35,362 nt of DNA from Lachnospiraceae bacterium (lineage in GTDB: Bacteria > Bacillota > Clostridia > Lachnospirales > Lachnospiraceae), in contig CAJTAL010000046.1 in the NCBI GenBank assembly GCA_910574285.1, positions 1-35,362 on the forward strand, written 5' to 3'. Each line of letters starts with the position of its first letter. Within the stretch, counting starts at the first letter, position 1. The position numbers were made by a program, and so were the translations under genes. This document shows, in pieces, positions 1 to 6,957 of this stretch. The notes under the pieces are model-generated. The model had not been told where the DNA came from, made no database searches, and saw only the letters and a program-made list of their open reading frames with translations.

Positions 1-16
1 GTAAGTATACGTCCAA

Positions 17-88
17 AAAGAAATCCAAACTTTTTCCCCTCAAAACACTGTATTCATTGAGGTTATGAGTAAAAGTTTGGATTTCTTT
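17..88. repeat. 18-bp perfect inverted repeat with nested stem
   Basis: Bases 17-34 (AAAGAAATCCAAACTTTT) are the exact reverse complement of 71-88. Inside the loop a second 6-bp stem pairs CCTCAA (38-43) with TTGAGG (57-62). A half copy (AGTTTGGATTTTT, 91-103) follows and another lies in the last codons of tnpV. The hairpin sits just past the tnpV stop on its transcription side, so a terminator or transcript-stabilising hairpin is likely. An element-end function is also possible because the neighbours are transposon genes. Confidence 0.75.
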
Positions 89-110
89 GAAGTTTGGATT
101 TTTCAGAAAA

Positions 111-443
111 TCAAAACTTTTGGATTTTTCCTGCCCATTCAAGCTGGTTTTGGACTTTCAGTTCCTCGGTCACTCCCTCGGCGGCTTTCATCTGCTCCAT
201 GATTAAGTCAAGCCGTTCCTCTGCCTGCTCGTTCAGGTCGGCAAGGTACGTCCACAATTTCCCGGTCAGGATAAGGGAGCTGTACCGTGCCGGGTGTTCC
301 TGTTTGAGATATTCCCGGTGCAGCCGCCCATAGCGTCCGATGGGGCGGTTCTCCTCCGGCAGCTTCAAGTCTGGGATATAGTAGTCGCCTACCAAAATAT
401 AATCAATGCCGTTCTCTGTAATTCTTTCTTTCAGTTTTTCCAT
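111..443 (-). CDS. tnpV: TnpV-like transposon protein
   Basis: This 110-residue protein resembles the TnpV accessory proteins carried by Tn4451/Tn1549-type integrative elements of clostridia; their role in transposition is not well defined. The sequence shows the features I associate with the family: a start near MEKLKERITENGIDY, a central segment GDYYIPDLKLPEE, then RPIGRYGRLHREYLK and a helical tail. I chose the ATG at 443 because GGAGGG lies about 8 bases upstream; a longer frame to 488 exists but lacks a site. The start overlaps the 3' end of the truncated XRE gene on the same strand, which suggests translational coupling in the original element. No integrase or relaxase is nearby, so this is a leftover piece of a mobile element. 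The family call rests on remembered similarity. Confidence 0.75.
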   Translation of the reverse strand: MEKLKERITENGIDYILVGDYYIPDLKLPEENRPIGRYGRLHREYLKQEHPARYSSLILTGKLWTYLADLNEQAEERLDLIMEQMKAAEGVTEELKVQNQLEWAGKIQKF

Positions 444-588
444 TGTCGTTCCCTCCTGTGGCGGAAGGCTCGTCACTGGCCAGCTCAATCACGTCCATAA
501 TGCCACAATCCAGCGTTTCGCAAATACGGGCAAGTGTGTCCATGCTGATATGTTTCCCTTCTTTGCCCACGTGGAGACAGTCTGCCTT
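403..588 (-). pseudogene. XRE-type HTH regulator, 5' truncated
   Basis: The minus strand encodes the C-terminal half of a small Cro/CI-like regulator of the type that precedes tnpV in clostridial elements. Visible residues include ADCLHVGKEGKHISMDTLARICETLDCGIMDVIEL, split here for clarity as the recognition-helix side (HISMDTLARICETLDC) and the tail (GIMDVIEL). The frame runs to a TGA at 403-405 inside tnpV. Upstream of the alanine codon an in-frame TAG (589-591) interrupts it and the expected N-terminal helices are absent, so the left end of the element was cut near 590. Too little remains to bind DNA as an HTH domain. The reading as a pseudogene is inference from the missing N terminus. 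Confidence 0.65.
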
Positions 589-744
589 CTATCGAAAAAA
601 GCTCAATAAATCAAAGGATTTTGCCATTTTGGGAATAAAATAGATGTGTGTTTCTGTTTCCGCAGAGTGATGATATAATCGGAGGTTTACCCCAGGGGAT
701 AGGCTTTGGGGAATGGAAAATATACATTTTGGCGAAAGGATACT

Positions 745-759
745 TTTTCGCAAAAGTGA
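745..759. repeat. Left copy of a 15-bp inverted repeat flanking the orphan gene
   Basis: TTTTCGCAAAAGTGA here is the exact reverse complement of 2069-2083. Each copy sits beside a similar sequence (ATACATTTT and a GGATAC/GGTATC motif). The pair brackets the gene at 780-1802 and the structured leader behind it. It may mark the ends of a small mobile cassette or be two copies of a regulator site. Confidence 0.55.
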
Positions 760-779
760 AGACGTTAGGAGGAGAGCAA

Positions 780-1802
780 ATGGAAAACAACGGAACATGT
801 TTTGTGTGTGGAGCTAAAGCATATATGCAACATTCCATGGATCCGGTCAAATATTTTTATTCATGTCCGATTTGTGGCAGATATGAGTATTATGTGCAAT
901 TTGCAGAATTAACAGAGTTCAATTTGAATCACTTGAGTTCATACCTGCTGTACAATGGATTTAAGGAAAGCATGAAAGAATACAGATATTTTACTACTAT
1001 GAGTAAAGAGCGCTGTGATGAGTACAAGAAAAATTTTGAACATGGAGATGTTACACACGGGCATCCAGTCAGATTGGAAAATGAAAATGTAGAAAACTGG
1101 TATCCAAAAACCTTTGCTGAAAAAGTGGATAATATTTTACTTCACTTGAATTCTCGTATTAGGCACATGGGTGAATATGTTAAACTACCAAGAGAGGAAA
1201 TGATCAGTTGTCTTTTTGTTGATAGATACGATTATAAAGATGGTAATTATAAAAAGAGGACTGATGATGCAACACAGGCACAGATGAATTATATGATAAA
1301 GTTTTTAGTTGATAGGAATTACATCTTATCACCACAGTCATGGAATGGTGGAGAAAATGATCGACCTATCACATTATCACCAGAAGGTTATGCCAGAGTA
1401 GATGCTATTCAGAAGAATACTGCAAATGGTAAAAATGTTTTAGTTGCCATGAAATTTGGAGATGATACAAAAAAACTTAGAGAAATGATACGCCAAGGTA
1501 TAAAGTCAGCTGGCTATGTAGCAATTTTTATTGATGAAGTAGAACATAATGATTTTATAACTCCAGAGTTATTAAAATACATAAGAGATAGTAAATTTGT
1601 TGTGGTAGATTTGTCACATCAAAATAATGGAGCGTACTTTGAAGAAGGATATGCGATGGGCTTAGGAAAGCCAGTGATCCAATTATGTAAAAAGGATGTG
1701 CGGCTACATTTTGATATAGCACAAAAGAATACAATCATTTGGGAAACAGAGGAAGAAATTCAGGAAAGATTAAAAAATCGAATAATAGCAACTATTGATT
1801 AG
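780..1802 (+). CDS. Zinc-ribbon protein with NDT/TIR-like nucleotide-hydrolase domain
   Basis: This 340-residue orphan has two parts. Residues 7-32 hold C7-x2-C10 and C29-x2-C32, a zinc-ribbon spacing. Residues about 219-330 resemble the nucleoside 2-deoxyribosyltransferase fold: NVLVAMKF (first strand), the strand ending in D277 (VVVDLSHQNNGAYF) and EEGYAMGLGKPVI, in which E288 or E289 matches the family's catalytic glutamate. The middle (about 40-215) is helical and unassigned. Related folds in bacterial immunity cleave NAD or nucleotides, so a role as a stand-alone defence or stress enzyme is plausible, but that is inference. The ATG at 780 was chosen for AGGAGG at 768-773; an upstream frame from 648 lacks a site. 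The gene is alone on its strand, is more AT-rich than the neighbouring transposon genes and lies between 15-bp inverted repeats, which suggests cargo. Confidence 0.7.
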   Translation: MENNGTCFVCGAKAYMQHSMDPVKYFYSCPICGRYEYYVQFAELTEFNLNHLSSYLLYNGFKESMKEYRYFTTMSKERCDEYKKNFEHGDVTHGHPVRLENENVENWYPKTFAEKVDNILLHLNSRIRHMGEYVKLPREEMISCLFVDRYDYKDGNYKKRTDDATQAQMNYMIKFLVDRNYILSPQSWNGGENDRPITLSPEGYARVDAIQKNTANGKNVLVAMKFGDDTKKLREMIRQGIKSAGYVAIFIDEVEHNDFITPELLKYIRDSKFVVVDLSHQNNGAYFEEGYAMGLGKPVIQLCKKDVRLHFDIAQKNTIIWETEEEIQERLKNRIIATID

Positions 1803-1840
1803 AATGGGTAGTTATTTTACGGGGGTAAATCTTGTACCTC

Positions 1841-1939
1841 ACCTTGAAAATCTATTGCATACTTTCGCTATGCAGTATAAAATCAAGGTTCAGAGGAATA
1901 TTGAAACCGTTTGTCTGCTTTCAAAGAAACCTTGATTTT
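1841..1939 (+). promoter_or_regulatory. Mutually exclusive hairpins, possible attenuator
   Basis: ACCTTGA (1841-1847) can pair with TCAAGGT (1883-1889), enclosing a small stem TGCATA/TATGCA. The same right arm, extended to AAAATCAAGGTT (1879-1890), is also the perfect complement of AACCTTGATTTT (1928-1939). The two stems exclude each other, as in attenuators or leader-controlled genes. It lies 38 bases past the stop of the orphan gene and well before the PBP promoters, so its target is unclear. Confidence 0.45.
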
Positions 1940-2126
1940 CTGCGGTTTGTGGGATAATAAAGAAAGATAATGGACGTGTGTTTTCTGGTCTTTTGAATGA
2001 AACATTTGAATATTGAAACAGTGGGGTGGTTTGAAACTTACTGAATAATAGGCTTTTGCTAAAAGGTATCACTTTTGCGAAAATGTATGATACTTCTCGG
2101 CAGGAGCCTTTTTATATAAAGATAAC
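1940..2126. other. Intergenic stretch without a gene
   Basis: Together with the hairpins on its left and the promoters on its right this forms a gap of about 560 bases between the orphan gene and the PBP. I see no credible coding frame; the only structured element is the right 15-bp inverted-repeat copy at 2069-2083. Confidence 0.6.
2069..2083. repeat. Right copy of the 15-bp inverted repeat
   Basis: TCACTTTTGCGAAAA is the exact reverse complement of 745-759. It is followed by ATGTATGATAC, and a matching ATACATTTT stands beside the left copy. It lies 44 bases before the first BlaI-type promoter, so the envelope island starts immediately outside the repeat pair. Confidence 0.55.
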
Positions 2127-2155
2127 TTGACTTCCAAATCTTACTGATGTAATAT
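2127..2155 (+). promoter_or_regulatory. Promoter with BlaI-type operator, unit 1 of the PBP operon
   Basis: TTGACT (2127-2132), a 17-base spacer and TAATAT (2150-2155) form a good sigma-A promoter. The operator TTACTGATGTAA (2141-2152) overlaps the spacer and the -10 box, so a bound repressor would block polymerase. BlaI and MecI are known to bind dyads containing TAC and GTA half-sites; assignment of this variant to the BlaI encoded here is inference from its recurrence at blaI itself. Confidence 0.75.
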
Positions 2156-2182
2156 TTACACAAGTGCAGAAGGATTGCGGAC

Positions 2183-2219
2183 GAAATTTTTTTACCACTA
2201 AATCTTACACATGTAATAA
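2183..2219 (+). promoter_or_regulatory. Promoter-operator unit 2 of the PBP operon
   Basis: Operator TTACACATGTAA (2205-2216) overlaps a TAATAA -10 box (2214-2219). A weak -35, TTTACC, lies at 2191-2196 with a 17-base spacer. The segment 2183-2208 recurs at 2261-2286 with few mismatches, indicating a tandem duplication of 78 bp. Confidence 0.6.
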
Positions 2220-2260
2220 AAAGGAAGGAGGAATGCATAGTACGATATACCAAGCAAAGT

Positions 2261-2297
2261 GAAATTTTTTTGCCTCAAAATCTTACGAATGTAATAT
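2261..2297 (+). promoter_or_regulatory. Promoter-operator unit 3 of the PBP operon
   Basis: Operator TTACGAATGTAA (2283-2294) overlaps a TAATAT -10 box (2292-2297); the -35 position (2269-2274, TTTGCC) is poor. This is the duplicate of unit 2 and the operator closest to the PBP start codon, about 70 bases upstream. Confidence 0.6.
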
Positions 2298-2366
2298 TTT
2301 GAAGATATAGTGTACATTGAAAATAGAATATGACCATATCAGCAATGAAAATAAATGGAGGTCAAT

Positions 2367-4490
2367 ATGAAGAAAGGAAAAAGCAGAAACAAGCGAAAGA
2401 AAACAAGAAGCAGGCTCCTATGGATTGCGATTGCTGTTATAGGAATAGCTGCGGTAATTTCTGCGGTATGTGTGGCAGGAATGTTGGAAACAAAAGAAAA
2501 TGCCTGGAGGACACCGGAAGAACTTCTGGTGGAGTACATGTATCATATCCCCAAAAAGGAATATGAAGAAATGTATGCGATGTTGCACGTTGAGGCATCG
2601 GGAAGTATCAGTCAGGAGGATTTCATAAAACGCAACTCAGCTATTTATGAAGGCATAGAAGTCCAGAATATGGCTGTCCGGATTATTGCATATGACGAGG
2701 AGCAAATGACGGTAACCTACCAGACTTCTTTCGATACAGTTGCAGGAACTATCAGCTTTGAGAATGAAGCACTTTTCCTAAAAGACGAAGAAGGATATAA
2801 GTTGGTTTGGGATGATTCCATGATTTTTCGGAATCTAACTTCTACAGATAAAGTAAGAGTTTCCACTACACAGGCAGAACGAGGAGAAATTCTGGATAGG
2901 AACGGACGTGTCCTTGCAGGAAAAGGTACAGCATCTTCGGTTGGAATCGTTCCGGGAAAGTTGGAAAACAGAGAGGAAGCAATCGCACAGATTGCAGAAC
3001 TATTGGAAATCACACCGGAAGCGATAGAAAAGAAACTGTCTGCAAAGTGGGTAAAGGATGATTCTTTTGTTCCTATTAAAACGATTCCAAGAGTGGAAGA
3101 AATTGAGTTAATGTCTATCAGTCCAGATGAAGAAGTCCTAAAGGAGAATGAAAGGCATGAAAAGTTGCTGGAGATTCCCGGAGTGATGATATCTGATGTT
3201 GAAGTGCGTGAATACCCATTAGGGGAAGCAGCTGCACATTTGGTCGGATATGTTCAAAGTGTTACTGCGGAAGATTTAGAGGAACATGCAGGAGAAGGCT
3301 ATACAGCCAATAGTGTAATCGGCAGAAGTGGAATGGAGGGATTGTTCGAAAGTGAACTCAAAGGCCAGAACGGTTGCAGGATTTATATTGTAAACTCGGA
3401 AGGCAAAGAGAAGGAGGAACTTGCTTGCATCCTGGTACAGCATGGACAGGACATCCAGCTTACGATAGATACTGATTTACAGGTTTCCTTGTATGAGCAG
3501 TTTAAGGAAGATAAAAGCTGCTCGGTAGCCATGAATCCTTATACTGGAGAGGTATTGGCTTTGGTCAGCACACCAGCCTATGACAATAACGATTTTATTA
3601 TGGGATTATCGAGTGAGCAGTGGACTGCACTTAACGAGGATGAGAATAAGCCAATGTATAATCGCTTCCGGCAAGTATGGTGTCCGGGGTCTACATTTAA
3701 GCCAATTACCGCTGCGGTCGGCTTGGAATCAGGAGCAATCGATCCAATGGAAGATTACGGGAACGTAGGCTTAAGCTGGCAAAAGGATGCATCGTGGGGG
3801 TCCTATTATGTAACAACACTCCATGCATATGAACCAGTCATTTTAGAGAATGCCCTGATATATTCCGACAATATTTATTTCGCAAAGGCAGCATTAAAGA
3901 TTGGATCAGAAGAGATGGAGAGTTCTTTGACTGGACTTGGTTTTAATGAGGAATTGCCATTTGAGATTAAGATGGCAGAGTCGCAGTATTCTAATTCAGA
4001 GGGAATTGAAACAGAAATACAGTTAGCTGATAGCGGTTACGGTCAAGGGCAGGTTTTAGTGAATCCGTTACATATGGCTTGTATCTATTCTGCTTTCTGT
4101 AACGAGGGAAATGTCATAAAGCCTTATTTGGTATATCAGAATGAAGCAACAGCTGAGTATTGGATTCCGGGTGCCTTTTCTAATGAGACAGCAAACCATG
4201 TATTGGAAGGAACAAAGAAGGTTGTGAATGATTCTAATGGAACTGGATATGCAGCCCATCGGGATGACATTCTTTTAGCAGGAAAAACAGGTACGGCAGA
4301 AATCAAGGCATCGAAGGATGATATTTCGGGTACGGAATTAGGATGGTTTGCAATTTTTACAGCAGAAGATACGGTAGAACGTCCTATATTGATTATCAGC
4401 ATGGTAGAAGATGTGAAAGGTAGAGGAGGAAGTGGATATGTTGTTAAGAAAGACGGCCTGGTCCTGGAAGAGTGGTTTAGCAGTAATTAG
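2367..4490 (+). CDS. PBP2a-like class B penicillin-binding transpeptidase
   Basis: This 707-residue bitopic enzyme would cross-link peptidoglycan outside the membrane. A basic N terminus and one membrane segment (about 19-38) precede a MecA_N/NTF2-like domain (about 47-155), the PBP dimerisation domain (RGEILDRNG from R172) and the transpeptidase domain. All three catalytic motifs are present: S442-T-F-K445 with the acyl-accepting serine, S500-D-N502 and K640-T-G642. The MecA_N domain plus control by BlaI-type operators is the arrangement of PBP2a-like low-affinity PBPs, which keep working when beta-lactams block others. The ATG at 2367 has GGAGG five bases upstream; the frame's earlier ATG at 2355 would put the site inside the gene. 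It is the first gene of a four-gene operon and its end overlaps the next gene by 53 bases. Whether it confers resistance cannot be read from sequence. Confidence 0.9.
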   Translation: MKKGKSRNKRKKTRSRLLWIAIAVIGIAAVISAVCVAGMLETKENAWRTPEELLVEYMYHIPKKEYEEMYAMLHVEASGSISQEDFIKRNSAIYEGIEVQNMAVRIIAYDEEQMTVTYQTSFDTVAGTISFENEALFLKDEEGYKLVWDDSMIFRNLTSTDKVRVSTTQAERGEILDRNGRVLAGKGTASSVGIVPGKLENREEAIAQIAELLEITPEAIEKKLSAKWVKDDSFVPIKTIPRVEEIELMSISPDEEVLKENERHEKLLEIPGVMISDVEVREYPLGEAAAHLVGYVQSVTAEDLEEHAGEGYTANSVIGRSGMEGLFESELKGQNGCRIYIVNSEGKEKEELACILVQHGQDIQLTIDTDLQVSLYEQFKEDKSCSVAMNPYTGEVLALVSTPAYDNNDFIMGLSSEQWTALNEDENKPMYNRFRQVWCPGSTFKPITAAVGLESGAIDPMEDYGNVGLSWQKDASWGSYYVTTLHAYEPVILENALIYSDNIYFAKAALKIGSEEMESSLTGLGFNEELPFEIKMAESQYSNSEGIETEIQLADSGYGQGQVLVNPLHMACIYSAFCNEGNVIKPYLVYQNEATAEYWIPGAFSNETANHVLEGTKKVVNDSNGTGYAAHRDDILLAGKTGTAEIKASKDDISGTELGWFAIFTAEDTVERPILIISMVEDVKGRGGSGYVVKKDGLVLEEWFSSN

Positions 4491-5679
4491 TTTTGTACTG
4501 ATGCTTAGTGTTTCAGGGTGTAGCGATGCACCCCCGGAAGAAGATACAGTTTCGGAAACAGTAATTGATATTCAAGCTATTCCAGAAGATTCTAAGGAGA
4601 ACGCAGAAGAAATTATAAACATCTGTATAGATCTTTATAAGAAGGCAGCAGAAGAAAACAAGATAGCTGATTTGGAAACGATTCGTAGTATTGTAAATTG
4701 CCTTGGAGAAAATGGATATCCGGCTGTTGACAGCAGAAATCAAATTAACATGACGGACCCAGAGAAGGTAGTGGAATTCTGCGAAAAGGTGGATGCACAG
4801 GAAGAAGCAGAAATAACAATTCTTGAAGTCAGTTATTTAGGCGGATTTGTAAAATACGATTTACACACAAAAGACGGAAATGTAGATGTGGTCAGAAGCT
4901 ATTACAAGTACGAAAATGGAGATATACAAAGAGAGGTTACTGGAAGCTATCAGGCGGAGTATTGGAATTATACAGAAGAAGGTTACCTGATGTTTTCCGG
5001 TGTCTGGTTTTCAGAAGAATTGTATGTTCTTACATTGAGTGGGGCAGAGGAGCATACCGCATTGCGGGTACAGCCATTGGATGAAACATATCGGGAGTTG
5101 AGTCGGAAATATCTCCGCCCGATTGGCTTTGAACAGAATAACATGTTTATTGTGGATTGGAGCGAGGATGATTTCGGGGCTTTGAATTTCTATGATATGT
5201 ATGACATTCTCTATCCAAAAGTAAATGGTCAGTATGTTCTCTATATTGCAGATGACAACCTGGCAGTAAGTGCAGTTTATCGGATTCCAAAAGAGGAATT
5301 TGAAAGCGTTATTATGAAATATTTCAATATTGATAGTGAAACGCTGCAATCCAAAACCGTCTATTATTCGGAGGATTCAACTTATGAATATAAGCCGAGA
5401 GGCTTCGAAGAAGTAGAGTACCCGGAATATCCATATTCAGAGGTAGTCGATTTTACAGAAAACAGCGATGGGACAATTACACTTACAGCTAATGTAGTAT
5501 TCCCTTATGCAGGTGATTCCAAGGTATATGCTCATGAGGTTGTGGTCCGCCTGTTAGAGGACGGAGGGGTACAATATGTATCCAATCAAATTATACCTTC
5601 CGAGGATAATTATGAGGAAACATGGCATACACCACGGTTGACGTTGGAAGAATGGGAAGAATTGTACGGAGGCGAATAA
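4438..5679 (+). CDS. Lipoprotein, paralogue 1 of the PBP operon
   Basis: The product of 413 residues has a signal peptide with lipobox VSGC (Cys28), so it should be lipid-anchored on the outer face of the membrane. An acidic linker follows. The globular part shares with the next two genes a KEEFESVIMKYF-like helix and a C-terminal segment EVVDFTENSDGTITLTANVV ... VQYVSNQI. I recognise no enzyme motif; the family may be the one listed as DUF6070, but this is from memory. ATG 4438 has AGGAGG at 4424-4429, eight bases upstream; a GTG at 4432 is too close to that site. The start lies inside the PBP gene, giving strong translational coupling. A role as partner or decoy of the PBP in the wall is inference from context. 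Confidence 0.75.
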   Translation: MLLRKTAWSWKSGLAVISFVLMLSVSGCSDAPPEEDTVSETVIDIQAIPEDSKENAEEIINICIDLYKKAAEENKIADLETIRSIVNCLGENGYPAVDSRNQINMTDPEKVVEFCEKVDAQEEAEITILEVSYLGGFVKYDLHTKDGNVDVVRSYYKYENGDIQREVTGSYQAEYWNYTEEGYLMFSGVWFSEELYVLTLSGAEEHTALRVQPLDETYRELSRKYLRPIGFEQNNMFIVDWSEDDFGALNFYDMYDILYPKVNGQYVLYIADDNLAVSAVYRIPKEEFESVIMKYFNIDSETLQSKTVYYSEDSTYEYKPRGFEEVEYPEYPYSEVVDFTENSDGTITLTANVVFPYAGDSKVYAHEVVVRLLEDGGVQYVSNQIIPSEDNYEETWHTPRLTLEEWEELYGGE

Positions 5680-6953
5680 TGGAAGATGTAAAATGGCTGC
5701 TTAGAAGATGTGGACTTCCGATTTTGCTGCTGTTGATTTTCGTGATAGCCGGAGTGTTCTGTTGGGGAAAATTGCATGCAGAAAAGCAAAAGGTGGCAGA
5801 AGAAGTATGGGAGCCACCTATAGAAATCGAAAATAGCGAAGCAGAAACAGAAGAAGCCGAGAATGCGGAAATTTCCACAGAGTCAGCATATTGGTTTATT
5901 CCGCAAGCCAGTGATGATCTCCTTTCAGAAAAGGAGAAGGAGCAGCTGCAGAGTACGGTTTTGTCAGCAGCAGAATCGGTCAGAGAAATCTATAAGGATA
6001 TTGTAATTGCAGATGCACCAAGCTACTCTTCCGGTATTAATGAATTTACCCACGAGCAGAGGAAAGCCGTGGTGGAACAATTGGGCAGAAGCGGTTTGGT
6101 AAGTGTTGAAGAAGATACTGCCATGCAAAACCATGAAGTAATCGAAACATTTTATGCAGATTACTTGGATGGACGGGACTCGATGGTTACGGTATTTGAA
6201 GTATATAGAGATGGACTGATTGGAGCAGTTACCTTCATTTATCGGAAAGGTGAGCTGCAGACCTATTACATAGGAATTCGGTGGAAGGAAGGCGGTATAC
6301 CAGAGATACAGGGAACTTCGGTAAGTAATGTGGCTGAGATTAAACTGACCGAAAAAGGATATTTTATCTACGCATATGAATATGTGATTGCACATGCAAG
6401 TTTGAGACAGTATTGGAGAATAGAACCGCTTCCGGAAGACTGTCGGGAATTGACGGAGAAATACATATCAGGACTAAGCTATGTGAATTACAATGTGCTG
6501 GTCACAAATTGGGACAGCAGCAATGTAGAGGACATTCTGATGCCTTGTATGTATGAAGATATTTATCGGATTTCTACGGGCGAAAATCTGAAAACTGAAG
6601 ATTGGAAGATTCCGGCAGAGAAATATGAAAGGATAATGACTACTTATTTTCCGGTATCGGTAGAACAGTTGAGAGAGCATTGCGGGTATGCTGAGGGCAG
6701 CAACAGCTATGAATATGAGATGATTTATGCCAGCCCATACCCACCTTTTGGAGAGGTGGTTGACTATACAAAAAATGCGGATGGAACGATTACACTTATC
6801 GTAGATGGAGTATGGCCGGATTATAATTCTGATCTCGCTTTTCGGAATACGGTTGTGGTTCTGCCATTTGAAGACGGAACTTTCAGATACCTTTCCAATT
6901 CTATAGAACAAATTGAGTTGGAACTGCCGCCGATAGCAAGAAAGAAAGGATGA
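5679..6953 (+). CDS. Membrane-anchored paralogue 2 of the PBP operon
   Basis: This 424-residue protein is a relative of its two neighbours. Instead of a lipobox it has an uncleaved-looking membrane anchor (about residues 11-29, LPILLLLIFVIAGVFC), then an acidic linker rich in Glu and Ala and the shared extracytoplasmic region. The shared signatures are EKYERIMTTYFPVSVEQL and EVVDYTKNADGTITLIVDGV ... FRYLSNSI. The ATG overlaps the previous stop (TAATG at 5677-5681) with GGAGG at 5668-5672, so the two are co-translated. A longer frame from 5622 has no site. Function unknown; the paralogy and operon place it in the same envelope process as the PBP. Confidence 0.75.
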   Translation: MEDVKWLLRRCGLPILLLLIFVIAGVFCWGKLHAEKQKVAEEVWEPPIEIENSEAETEEAENAEISTESAYWFIPQASDDLLSEKEKEQLQSTVLSAAESVREIYKDIVIADAPSYSSGINEFTHEQRKAVVEQLGRSGLVSVEEDTAMQNHEVIETFYADYLDGRDSMVTVFEVYRDGLIGAVTFIYRKGELQTYYIGIRWKEGGIPEIQGTSVSNVAEIKLTEKGYFIYAYEYVIAHASLRQYWRIEPLPEDCRELTEKYISGLSYVNYNVLVTNWDSSNVEDILMPCMYEDIYRISTGENLKTEDWKIPAEKYERIMTTYFPVSVEQLREHCGYAEGSNSYEYEMIYASPYPPFGEVVDYTKNADGTITLIVDGVWPDYNSDLAFRNTVVVLPFEDGTFRYLSNSIEQIELELPPIARKKG

Positions 6954-6957
6954 TATT

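Noticed and set aside
648-779. Upstream extension of the orphan gene by 44 codons
   Set aside because: It has no ribosome site, contains the inverted-repeat copy and is not protein-like, whereas the ATG at 780 has a perfect site.
2232-2261. Nine-codon frame (MHSTIYQAK) after a strong AAGGAGG between PBP promoter units
   Set aside because: The site is only one base from the ATG and the peptide has no special character; it is more likely part of the duplicated promoter segment than a leader gene.
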